Assembly (NCBI GenBank): GCA_036897095.1
Contig: JAYMSP010003002.1
Coordinates: 1 to 21,582 of the forward strand
From: Plantago elongata
Taxonomy: Eukaryota; Streptophyta; Magnoliopsida; Lamiales; Plantaginaceae
DNA: 21,582 nucleotides
Direction: 5' to 3'
Within the stretch, counting starts at the first letter, position 1; each line of letters begins with the position of its first letter. Shown here in pieces: positions 1 through 9,119 of this stretch. Position numbers and translations under genes: made by a program. The notes under the pieces are model-generated. The model searched no databases. It was not told the DNA's origin and saw only the letters and a list, made by a program, of their open reading frames with translations.

Positions 1-694
1 ACAAGTAGTGTAATTTTTGAAAGAGTTGAATTGTTGGATAACTATCTGAGATTCATTCTCTTGAACAAATCTCACAAACTTGGATCAGTAAAGAGCAAGC
101 TACCATAAACTGAACAAGTATATTAAGTCATCTTGATTCTTCAAGCTCTTTGGGCATAACTGAAAAGTTATAAGGTGAAGCTTACCTGACAAACAACATA
201 ACCAAACACCATTTAGGCGTGGAGTAGAGGAAGTACTTGATTTGGAAAATCAAGGAATAGCTCCAATGTTATATTAAGTACAAGAAGTACTTGGCACTAG
301 GAGTTGGGGAACAACTCAGGGGGAAATTTTGGTTGGGAACCATTTGTTATTTGAATCTTAGAATTGGATCAATTGTAAGGAGAATTCAATTATATGTTCT
401 AGTGGATTATAGGTCTCTGAAGGCCGAGTGGATTAGTTGGGATTACGCCACCTCCAGATACCACTATACTTGTTGTGTCATTTACATTCTGTATTTACAT
501 TTCAGCAACACACAGACACATTAGTTATTGCAAAGTAGAAAATCATTTATCTATCGCATAAAGACTTCCGCTCTCTGATTATAAGTATGAGATACCTTCA
601 AGTATCTGAAAAGTCGTATTTATCGGCAAATGTTTGAAAATACTATTCACTCCCCACCCCCTGGTCTTTTCCTTTGTCATTATCTGGACCAACA
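1..694 (+). mobile_element. Ty1/copia LTR, truncated by window start
   Basis: This is one long terminal repeat, read on the plus strand. Its 3' end is recognisable: a C-rich tract preceded by 'ACTATTCACTCC' (about 643-660), then 'TTATCTGGACCAACA', ending in the canonical CA at 693-694. The whole stretch aligns, as its reverse complement and with many substitutions, to 1343-~2050, for example the shared 'AACTCAGGGGGAA' and 'GGTTGGGAACCATTTGTT'. The left boundary lies outside the window. No coding capacity is expected, and short frames inside it are not genes. Confidence 0.75.
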
Positions 695-1342
695 AAAAAG
701 AAGTCTAATAGATTCAAGTCTAGCTACAGGTGCAAAAGTCTCATCAAAGTCAACTCCTTCTACCTGTGTAAATCCTTGAGCAACTAGACGTACTTTGTTA
801 CGAACTATGACACCATTTTCATCACTTCTGTTCTTAAATATCCACTTATACCAATAACATTGATCCACTTTTGTTCATCTTGCATGACATTGATCTAATG
901 AACATCTTTGAGAGCTTGATTGACACTCTTAGGTTCTACACTATAAACAAAACACAAGGTACGAACCTGGGCACACAAAGTATCAGTATATATGTGTGAA
1001 TTTACAATCTTCTTGTAGTCAACTCATGGTTTGTTCCGAGTCTTGACTCCAGTAGACATCTCTCCTATGACTTGAGTGGATGGATGGAGGTTGCGGATTC
1101 TGGAAGCAGGGTCACGCTGAGCATTGTCACCAGTGAGATATTCTTCCAATTCATATCCAGCTTCTGGTGATGCAGGGGGTGTATTGACTACACCTGAGGG
1201 TGAGTTGAGTGTTTCCGTTTATCCTGTTTCTGACACCTGATCTGTATTGGTTAGATTATCTCTGGTGGCTTCTTGCACATGATTATTTGTGGGTGGAGGT
1301 CTGAGATCATAGTCATGTGATTGAATCTGATCAGGGAATGTA
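695..1342 (-). pseudogene. Decayed copia pol fragment (integrase/RT linker to RT start)
   Basis: Read on the minus strand this is the part of copia pol between integrase and reverse transcriptase, running into the start of the RT domain. The clearest stretch (about 695-850) contains '[12 protein letters not shown]', '[19 protein letters not shown]' and '[12 protein letters not shown]', all hallmarks of Ty1/copia RT. Upstream, in a frame broken by several stop codons and a deletion or frameshift near 870, weaker linker-like peptide such as 'GEMSTGVKTRNKP' and 'VEPKSVNQALKD' can be read. Catalytic RT motifs, RNase H, protease and most of integrase are absent. It is dead, and it abuts LTR ends on both sides. 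Confidence 0.85.
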
Positions 1343-2290
1343 TGTTCGTCCAGATAACGGCAAAGAAAAAGACTAGAGGGGGGGAGGGGTGAATAGTCTT
1401 TTCAAACTTTTGTCGAGAAACAGTCTTTCTCAGAAACTGGTGTTTCTGATACATAGATTCAGAGAACGCAAGACTTTAAGTGATTGATAAATGTTATTGT
1501 GCTTTTGCAGTAATTGTGTGTGTGTGTGTAATGTTGAAATGTATGTAAAGTAAAGTAAATAACACATCAATTAATTATAGTGGTATCTAGAAGTGGCGTA
1601 ATCCTCCAACTAATCCACTCAGCCTTTCTGAGACCTAAAATTCACTAGAACAGATAATTGAGTTCTCCTTACAATAAATCATATTATAAGATTCCTACAA
1701 ACAAATGGTTCCCAACCAAATGTTCCCCCTGAGTTTTTCCCTAGCTCCTCGAGGCAAGTACTTCCTATACTCAAGATAACCTTGGAGATTTTCCTTGATT
1801 TCCCAAACCAAGTAATTCATGTACTCCATGCCTTGATGGTGTTGGTTATAAGATGATTGTCAGGTAAGCTTCTCTTATAACTTTTCAGCTATGTTTTCAA
1901 AGAGCTTGAAGAGATGACACTACTTGATATACTTATTCAGTATATGGAGGTTCTCCTAACTGACCCAAGTAATTTTATCCATTCTGGAGAATGAGCTTTA
2001 GAAAGGGTATCCGAAAGTTCAACTCTTTCAAGAATAACAATCTCTTGTTATAGGTTCAGGACACTTAGAAGTACTAGTGATTCTTCGAGCTTGTTAGTTG
2101 CAACAGTAAGCTTGGAGAATGGTAGTATGAATGCTTGAGAGAATACTTGCTTGATAGTAAATACGAGCGTAGTTTGTGTGTGTATTTCACAGCTTCTAAG
2201 TGGTAATATTTATAGATGAATTTGAGAGTCGTTTGAATAGTATCCGTTAGACCTTCTCAAAATTCAATCCGTTGATATCTTGAAATGAGT
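1343..2290 (-). mobile_element. Second copia LTR, opposite orientation
   Basis: On the minus strand this LTR reads from about 2290 down to its CA end at 1343-1344 ('TTATCTGGACGAACA'). It pairs with the LTR at 1-694 as an inverted repeat. A TATA box (CTATAAATAT on the minus strand, 2206-2215) marks the expected U3/R boundary and implies a long R-U5. A (GT)n run lies near 1515-1530. The upstream (U3) limit is uncertain: 2290 is where gag-like sequence takes over. Confidence 0.7.
2206..2215 (-). promoter_or_regulatory. TATA box of the minus-strand LTR
   Basis: CTATAAATAT on the minus strand, inside the LTR at 1343-~2290. It fits an LTR core promoter. Whether it still works cannot be judged from sequence. 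Confidence 0.5.
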
Positions 2291-2507
2291 ACTCAGACGT
2301 CCCTTTCTCATTTTTCAGAGAGGACTATGCATTCAGTGACTTTCCAGTTGACCGATCTCCAGGCACGAATGTCCATTGACTTGATGAAGGTTCTCATCCG
2401 TAGCTTCCAGTAACCATAGTTGGAACCATCCAGGACGGGTAATTTGTTGGCGTTGGTGGTATCCATCTCTCAAAGTATCAAATCCAAACACCAACATGGA
2501 GGCATTT
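2290..2507 (-). pseudogene. Copia gag N-terminal remnant
   Basis: Minus-strand translation across about 2345-2432 gives 'LDGSNYGYWKLRMRTF' followed by 'IKSMDIRAWRSV'. This is the characteristic start of Ty1/copia gag in plants, around the conserved G-NY--W residues. It directly follows a primer-binding site, as expected for the 5' end of an element, but needs a frameshift to connect to the first methionine (near 2521) and is cut off before the zinc knuckle. The remainder of gag is missing. Confidence 0.75.
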
Positions 2508-2522
2508 GGCTCTGATGCCAAT
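2508..2522 (-). other. LTR retrotransposon primer-binding site (tRNA-iMet type)
   Basis: Minus strand ATTGGCATCAGAGCC. Plant copia elements usually carry TGGTATCAGAGC, complementary to the 3' end of initiator tRNA-Met; this copy differs at one position. It sits two bases after an LTR-like CA end (2523) and just before the gag remnant, the canonical order. Confidence 0.75.
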
Positions 2523-3500
2523 TGAAATAGTATATGGACCGGGATTCAATACTTTGACAAATACCACGACTCAAATATGTGTGATGACTACACTCTTACT
2601 CAGTAAACTGTGAAGAGTATATTCAGTACACCCTATGCTTTCAACATAAACTTATATAAATCAAAAAGACAGCGTAAATAATGAAACAGGTGTTAAGTTG
2701 CGAGCAGGTTATCTATGTTGATAACCCACCGAGCCTCAAGGCGAAAGTATCAACTATATGAATGATCAGATAATGAATATAAGGTTACTACTCTAGCTCT
2801 ATTCTAACAATACAACTAGATGAAAAACAACCAAGTACATGTAAGGAATGAATCGTACTAGTCTAGCTCTTACTTTCTGAACTAACAAATAGATAAAATT
2901 TAGAAAAGGTTGATCAAAAAATACGTGAAGTAGCTCACAACTAAGCTATGGGAATGGCTTGCTTGAAATATATAATTTTGTTTTCAATGTAGACGTCCTT
3001 TATATAGATTCTTCAAGCCGACTTCATAGGGGCAGAATCCTTCATTGACTTGTGTATAATGATTCTTATCGATCTTTGTCTTCTCTTACAGATCTCTCCT
3101 TATCCTGTTAATCTTCGGTCATTAACTCCTAGTGTCCTTCGACTTGTCATCTTCTTTAGAATACTTAATTCTTTTATGTTTCCATCTCCTGCACACAGTA
3201 GACATACACTACTATGGAACTGTTCATGTTAGTCGAATAAAGGTAAAAACTATATTAGCACTAATCGAACTCGAGTTCGATTAAGACTTAGAGTGCGAGT
3301 TATTCATCCAGTATAGTCGATACACCAGCTATGGTTTACTAAGTACACTAGACAGTAAATCCTGAAGTGTAACTAGTACACTTACAGAAAAACTCACACT
3401 TACATTAACTAATTTAAACGGGTTACAGGGGCAGTTTTTGTATAAAAATTGCATAGATAAGACAGTGGAGTTCGATTGAGGGTTACTTATTATTGTCTAG
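2523..3500 (-). mobile_element. Probable 5' LTR of the gag-bearing element (outer boundary uncertain)
   Basis: By position this is the LTR upstream of the primer-binding site. On the minus strand it ends '...TACTATTTCA' at 2523, and a TATA-like TCTATATAAAGG lies at about 2996-3007. I see no clear alignment to the LTRs at 1-694 and 1343-2290, so it is probably a different family or subfamily. The start near 3500 is only a guess, as I found no clear TG terminus. Confidence 0.4.
3262..3283. repeat. 22-bp perfect palindrome
   Basis: The half-site TAATCGAACTC is followed immediately by its exact reverse complement, with an XhoI-like CTCGAG centre. It lies in the probable LTR upstream region. Function unknown. 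Confidence 0.7.
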
Positions 3501-4404
3501 CAATTTAATAGTACATATTGAAAAAGGATTTTGACATTGATTCAATCATGCACTGTCGATTTTGAGAAGAAGAATAGATTACAGTGCGAAGTTTACATAA
3601 GTGGGTCGTTTATTTATTTTTGTTTACCTTTTATCTTGATGTAATTCTTCTTTTTCTTTCATTTTTTACGTAGATATTCACATTTAATAATGTATATATG
3701 ATGATTTTGGTGTAGAAAATATTGTTCCGGCCCGATCTTGCCCTTCTTAATCCGACCTTACTAGATTACATAATGTGTTCGTGTTATAATACTGCCATCC
3801 CACTTTGAAATCCTGACTCTATCACTAGTTAAAGATAACCATTTAGATTTAAGTACGGTAATAACATCGTCTGATCGTTAAGTTTGTATTACAATACTAA
3901 ACTAACACTAGAACATTTATAAAACCGCGCATTTAAATTTATAGCTCATATCAAAATATATAATTCCACATATACCCTTAAAGAAGGTTAATGGATTAAA
4001 ATTATGCATGAACATATTAAAGATTAAGTCTTTTAAACTTTCTTCTACATAGGTGTATTTGATGCTAGGTCCCTCCCCCAGTGCACCCCCTCTTACAAAG
4101 AGTGTGAGATCTGTATGTCATTTCATGTGGATCCCATATTCATTGTGAGTAGTGGTGCACCGGGAAGATCCGACATTTCAACTACTCTATGTAATCAATC
4201 CAATTAATATGGGGGTAGTAGGGTCCAAGACATCAAACAATGAATAAAATAGAACGAGACACATCCACAAAGAAAATGTGTAAATTAATTTAATCAGTTT
4301 AATCTTAATGGTATTCGCATGCGGGACCGCATACATACTAGCTAGTTAAGCTAGTTATATTACTAATTTATGCCATATTACATTTAATATTAATGTCGAA
4401 AAGG
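3501..4404. other. No gene seen
   Basis: AT-rich sequence with no open frame of convincing composition and no recognisable element boundary. It includes a short hairpin ATGCGG-GA-CCGCAT at 4319-4332. Confidence 0.6.
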
Positions 4405-4610
4405 GTGAATTACATATGGTACCTCTTAAACTTAGGTCAATTAAAAATTCACGTCCAGATTTCAAACAATCACATCCAATTCAAATTGTATTTTTTGAAT
4501 TGACCAACTTAAATGGAAAAGAAAGTGAATTGGGCTCTAATTACAAGTTTTATTTTATTACACATTCAACTCAAATGTTTAATAAATTACATTAATCACT
4601 CAAATAACCC

Positions 4611-4733
4611 CACCATCTTCAACAACCACTAGCCTCCATCTTCTTCCTCCCCACCATCTTCAACCACCACCAACCTCCATCTTCTTCCTCCCCACCATCT
4701 TCAACCACCACCAACCTCCATCTTCTTCTTTCC
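4611..4733. repeat. 41-bp tandem repeat, 3 copies
   Basis: Copies begin at 4611, 4652 and 4693, each starting CACCATCTTCAA and containing CCTCCATCTTCTTC. The copies differ at few bases, so the expansion is recent relative to the flanking DNA. It lies inside the foldback element. Confidence 0.9.
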
Positions 4734-4829
4734 CACCTTAAAAAAATGAAAAAAGACAACCCTAAATCTTCAAGAAAAGCTCTGATCAGAGCTGATCGAA
4801 ATAAGCTCCGTCCAGATTGTAGCTCGGAT

Positions 4830-4937
4830 GGAACAACTCCGTCCAGATTAGAGCTCCGAAGAAGCAGATCGGAGCTGGTAAGCTCCGATCGGAACAGCTC
4901 CGTCAAAATCCATTACATATCTGGACGGAGTTGTTCC
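4830..4937. repeat. Perfect 18-bp hairpin arms in the element core
   Basis: GGAACAACTCCGTCCAGA at 4830-4847 is the exact reverse complement of 4920-4937, with a 72-base loop. The loop and flanks hold further AGCTCCG/CGGAGCT motifs. Confidence 0.9.
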
Positions 4938-5430
4938 GATCATGGAGCTATTCTGTACAGCTCCAAGATCGGAGTTGTAAAGCATTTGCTCTGGTGGTGC
5001 TCCAGGAGCTCCACCGGAGCAGTACATAACTCCGATCAGAGCTTTATTTTGAGGAAGTGAAGGAGGAGAGAGGGTAGAGGTTGGAAATGGTGGTGAGGTT
5101 CAGAGATGGTCGGAGGTGGTGGTGGTTCGGTGGAGGAGATGGTTATTGGATGTTGTGGAGAAGAATGTGGAAGAAGAAGGATTGGAAAGTTAAACTTTTA
5201 GGTATTCAATTTTAAGAATTATAAATTTTATGGGCTGATTTTGCAATAAAGAAAATTAGTATAATTGTTAAATTATAAAGAAAAGAAAAAATAGGTGAAA
5301 AAGTTGACTTTTAAATTTAAATGTAATTAGAAATGAAAGACTTTGTTATTTTTGTGTCTCAATATAATTGTTTGAAATGTGAATTTTTTTTAAATAGAAA
5401 TTAAATTAAGAGGTACCCCATATAATATCT

Positions 5431-6830
5431 AAACATTATCTATTATTCCATGTTGATTCTAAACTGCACTGTATTGTGCGTCATTTATTACATCTAAACA
5501 CTTATATGAAAGGTGTATCAATATAGTTCCAAGAATTTGTACTATATATTCTACTAAAAGCTAATACTATAGTAATCATTTCATATTAATACCAGATTAC
5601 ATACATTGTCTATACAGTTTACTTTTGGCTTGATGAATCTTGCACTATAAGTTATCTTAGTAAGCTGGAATTCTTTTATAAAAACTTTAATGATTTGGCT
5701 TCCTTGACTATGATGAATGTTGATTCTGAGTCTTACTCTGCTCATGGCTATAAATTTGTGAAGGTCAGTGTCATTTTCTGTGTATCTTAGAGGGTTTAGC
5801 CTGTTTTATCTAGTTATCTCATTTTACCTTTTAAACGGAGTATAGGACTTCTCTCCAATTTAAAGAAAAAATCTGGAAAAAAATTAAAAAATTTGACAGA
5901 CTAGCAAAAAATAATAACAAAAAAAAAAGAATCAACAATAAGACTGTCAAAAGAAAAGAGAGAAAAATATATGAGAGGAAAAAATCAGTCAGGTGTGTCT
6001 GTCTTCGTTAGATCTCTGATGATGAAATTTTTAGAGTTGTGTAGTAGTTCAACTACTTTTCTCTGGTTTATCCAGGTAGCGTTTCAAGTTTTGGTTTCTT
6101 GTAATAGGTTTTTAGTGACTTTAGAATGCTAAAAAATCTTAGGTCCTGTACTTAGAGTTTTTTGGGTTTGTATTTAAGTCTTGCTAGCTCCATTTGTTGT
6201 AATCGTTAAACTAGCTCATATCGATGGAAGTCAGATTATCACTTGTGAAAAATCCCATGGAATATTGCAAGATTAGGCAAGAATTGCAATCAGCACTGCA
6301 GTTTCACCTCACTTTGACTTGGAAGAAGACGACCTATTTTACAGAAGTTCATGTCTGGCCGAATTTTATGGCTCCGGTTTCTCAGTTCTTTGAATTATTA
6401 GTCAGCTTTATAATAACTATGAACCATTTATATTAAGTCGTACTTCTATTATGATCTTTCAAGTTCTATCGTTTGTACACGAATTCTTATAAATCTCCAT
6501 GATTATCTTTATGATTATCGTTTTTGGAAAATTACTTTAAAAGAAAAAAACATTCTCCATACATGAAAATCATTGTATGTTCACCATCTTCCTTATAAGG
6601 AGTAAATCCCCTGAGAAATATTGAACAACAAAATTAAATTTCACAAATCAGTCAAGTCCATTTTCAAACTCTAACCAAAATCCTGTTTCACCTAACAAAA
6701 ATAATCATTAAAACACTGATTATCCTTTTCATGTTAAGCAAAAATTCCACCAAATAATCAATCCTGGTCCAGCCGTTGACGCAGGCATCAAAATGACCAT
6801 TTGATAGCCGAATTTACCATTTTATCCTCA
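5431..6830. other. AT-rich intergenic DNA, no supported gene
   Basis: An A-rich tract (about 5865-5990) and a short 70-codon frame at 6224-6436 are present. The frame resembles no family I know and I see no supporting gene context, so I do not call it. Confidence 0.6.
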
Positions 6831-6840
6831 TCACATCCAA

Positions 6841-6847
6841 TATATAA
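6841..6847 (+). promoter_or_regulatory. TATA box of the F-box gene
   Basis: TATATAA, preceded by CATCCAA, 175 bp before the chosen start codon. It implies transcription start near 6870-6880 and a leader of about 140 nt rich in C and T, ordinary for a plant gene. Confidence 0.6.
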
Positions 6848-7015
6848 CACATCCACAAAATTTCCCAATCTCAAAATAATAGTAAATATTAATACTCAAT
6901 CACAATTCACAACAATTCACTTTCCCATCTATCTAATCTATCTACACCTACCTGCAAGCAAATCTATCCAACATTCCCAAACTGGTGGCGCGTGCTTCTC
7001 ACACCCTCTCATTCC

Positions 7016-8554
7016 ATGGGCCAATCCACCTCCTCCACCGCCGGAAACTCCTCCCACCGCCCTACCCAGCCTCTCCGTCTCTCAATTGACTCCCCGAACG
7101 ACCACCACGACTACACCACCGAAATCCCCGACGATTGCTTAGCCCTTATCTTCAATTGCCTCAGATCTGCTGACCGGAAAACCTGCTCGATCGTCTGCCG
7201 CCGCTGGCACGCTGTAGACGGTCAGAGTCGCCATCGTCTTGCTCTCAACGCCACCGCCGAGGTTGCGCCGAGGTTGCCATCGATTTTTTCTCGATTTGGT
7301 TCCGTGACGAAGCTCGCGCTACGATGCGACAGGAAAACGGTGAGTATAAACAACGACGGGTTGACTCTGATAGCGCAGCGTTGTTATAACCTCACGAGAT
7401 TGAAGATCCGTGGGTGTTACGAGGTGTCGGAGGTAGGTATGGCGAATTTGGCGATTAGCTGCAAGTCGTTGCGGAAATTTTCGTGTAATTCGTGTGTGTT
7501 TGGTGCCAAAGGGATGAATGCTTTGCTGGATAATTGCTCTGGCTTGGAGGAGCTTAGTGTGAAGAGGCTCAGGGGACCGAGTGGTGGATTGTCGACCGAG
7601 CCGATAGGGCCGGGATTGGCTGGGGGGTCTCTGAAGTCGTTGACGCTTAAGGAGCTTCATAATGGGCAGTGTTTCGGTCCGTTGATTATCGGATCGAAGA
7701 ATCTGAAGAGTTTGAAGATTTTGAGGTGTTTGGGAGATTGGGATAGGTTGTTTGAGACTGTTACGGCGAAGAAGAGGAGCTGTTTGAGTGAGATTTATTT
7801 GGAGAGGTTGCAGGTGAGTGATTTGGGGCTGAATGCGATTTCGAAATGTGAGAGTTTGGAGATTTTGCATTTAGTTAAGGTGCCGGATTGCTCGAATGAT
7901 GGTGTCACTGCCATTGCGGAGAATTGTAGGTTGTTGAGGAAGTTGCATATTGATGGATGGAGGACAAATAGGATAGGTGATGACGGTTTGATCGCCATTG
8001 CGAAGAATAGTGCTAATCTTGTTGAATTGGTGCTTATTGGTGTGAATCCAACCTCGGTTAGCTTGATGGCAGTGGCTGTCAATTGTCAGAAGTTGGAGAG
8101 GTTGGCATTATGTGGGAGTGAAACGATTGGGGATACTGAGATTTCATGCATTGTCACGAAATGTAATGCCTTGAAGAAGCTTTGTATTAAGAGCTGTAAT
8201 GTAACCGATTCGGGGATTAAGGCGTTTGCTTATGGATGCCCGAATTTGGTGAAGATTAAGGTTAAGAAGTGTAGGGGGGTTACATGCGAAGTGGCAGATT
8301 GGCTTAGGGCAAGGAGGGTGACATTGGCAGTGAATATGGATGGAGATGATATTGAGGTGGTGGATGCAAGCACCAGTGATGGAGGTGTGGCTGATGAGGG
8401 TGTGGAGTTTCCGCAAATAGTTAACGGGGATAGTCCATCGACGAGTACTGCAGGCCGAACATCCAGTATATCTAGGCTGAGCCTTTTTGTGGGATGTGCG
8501 TTCCGGAGGTTGTCCAATGGGAATGGGCATTGTAGTTCAAGTAATGGTATGTGA
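7016..8554 (+). CDS. SKIP2: F-box/LRR protein, SKIP2 / VFB type
   Basis: A single-exon gene of 512 codons. An N-terminal F-box (about residues 35-78, 'EIPDDCLALIFNCLRSADRK' then 'CRRWHAVDGQ') should bind a SKP1/ASK adaptor in an SCF ubiquitin ligase. About residues 85-425 are leucine-rich repeats of the cysteine-containing type (for example 'LTRLKIRGCYEVSEVGM', 'LKKLCIKSCNVTDSGIKAF') that would recognise a substrate. The tail is Ser-rich, with 'FVGCAFRRLS'. In Arabidopsis the related SKIP2/VFB proteins are linked to growth and lateral-root formation; the target here is unknown. I chose the ATG at 7016 (context CCATGGG) because it gives the family's MGQ start; an in-frame ATG at 6992 would add eight residues. 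G-C content is highest at the 5' end. The length is close to the Arabidopsis protein. Assignment to the family is firm; one-to-one orthology is inferred. Confidence 0.94.
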   Translation: MGQSTSSTAGNSSHRPTQPLRLSIDSPNDHHDYTTEIPDDCLALIFNCLRSADRKTCSIVCRRWHAVDGQSRHRLALNATAEVAPRLPSIFSRFGSVTKLALRCDRKTVSINNDGLTLIAQRCYNLTRLKIRGCYEVSEVGMANLAISCKSLRKFSCNSCVFGAKGMNALLDNCSGLEELSVKRLRGPSGGLSTEPIGPGLAGGSLKSLTLKELHNGQCFGPLIIGSKNLKSLKILRCLGDWDRLFETVTAKKRSCLSEIYLERLQVSDLGLNAISKCESLEILHLVKVPDCSNDGVTAIAENCRLLRKLHIDGWRTNRIGDDGLIAIAKNSANLVELVLIGVNPTSVSLMAVAVNCQKLERLALCGSETIGDTEISCIVTKCNALKKLCIKSCNVTDSGIKAFAYGCPNLVKIKVKKCRGVTCEVADWLRARRVTLAVNMDGDDIEVVDASTSDGGVADEGVEFPQIVNGDSPSTSTAGRTSSISRLSLFVGCAFRRLSNGNGHCSSSNGM

Positions 8555-8800
8555 ATGAACATGGAGAGTTGAGAGTGGCATCGTTTGTTCAGTGTCCTCT
8601 GTTGTTTGTGTGCCCAAGTTTATTACTGGACTGTCTTTTGACAGTGTGCTTTTCTTTTTGTTTCTTATTTTTGAACTTGGGCATATTCAGTTTTTGGTGC
8701 TCATAATTTGTGTAAACACTGATATTTTGTAATGATTGAAAGGAAATTCTTCCCCCTCGTATGATGTCTACAATGCTTTTGGTTGTCCGATACTGCATTA
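8555..8800 (+). other. 3' untranslated region of the F-box gene (approximate)
   Basis: T- and G-rich sequence after the TGA stop, typical of a plant 3' UTR, with TTTGTAATGATTG near 8726. There is no canonical AATAAA, so the exact cleavage site cannot be set. Confidence 0.4.
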
Positions 8801-9119
8801 TGGTTGTCAATCAAAGTCCCAATCTTCAACTTCAACACACGTGATTACTTGAATTAATCTATATATATGATATATTTTACCGCTAAATCAACACATATTT
8901 TTTTCTGTTTTGTTCTATTGGTGTGTCATTGGAATTTTTCAAGTGGTTCATTCGCCATAAAATCACTCAATAACAAACATCTTAATTTGCTCATAAGAAA
9001 CGATCTCTAATTAATTTAATTAGAACAAAATCAATTTACCATTAAATATGTATTTTTTTTTGGATCCGAGTCAATATCATTTTTTTCGGATCTTCTCGCG
9101 AATTGTCATGCAAGTACTC
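8801..9119. other. Intergenic AT-rich spacer, no gene seen
   Basis: Low-complexity AT-rich DNA between the F-box gene's 3' end and the minisatellite. No frame or element boundary recognised. Confidence 0.6.

Larger units (their letters stand above)
4405..5430. mobile_element. Foldback / Mutator-like non-autonomous DNA element
   Basis: The ends are long imperfect inverted repeats. The left end (about 4410-4475) reads 'ATATGGTACCTCTTAAACTT', later 'AAAATTCACG' and 'ATTTCAAACAAT'. The right end (about 5360-5427), reverse complemented, reads 'ATATGGGGTACCTCTTAATT', later 'AAAATTCACATTTCAAACAA'. Inside, CT-rich repeats on the left face GA-rich sequence on the right, and the centre is itself palindromic, so the whole element can fold back. 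There is no transposase, so any movement would depend on enzymes supplied elsewhere. I could not identify the target-site duplication, so assignment to Mutator rather than another TIR superfamily is tentative. Two short frames in the core (4746-5060 plus, 4619-4906 minus) follow from the repeats and are probably not genes. Confidence 0.65.

Noticed and set aside
291..524. 77-codon plus-strand frame at the left edge
   Set aside because: It lies wholly inside the copia LTR, which is non-coding.
4319..4332. ATGCGG-GA-CCGCAT hairpin
   Set aside because: Only a 6-bp stem, expected to occur by chance in a window this size, and with no nearby gene.
4619..5060. Opposing frames of 95 and 104 codons in the foldback element
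   Set aside because: They follow from the repeats and palindromes; the 41-bp unit changes frame in each copy and no domain is recognisable.
6224..6436. 70-codon frame
   Set aside because: No similarity I recognise, no promoter or splice context; kept only as a note within the intergenic entry.
6801..7142. 113-codon plus-strand frame overlapping the start of the F-box gene
   Set aside because: It is out of frame with the recognised protein, lies over the leader, and its Pro/Thr-rich end is a shifted reading of CCACC repeats.
7319..8562. Long minus-strand frames (183, 95, 128 and 110 codons) within the F-box gene
   Set aside because: They are antisense to a clear LRR coding sequence, have no family signature, and arise because the sense codon use leaves few antisense stops.
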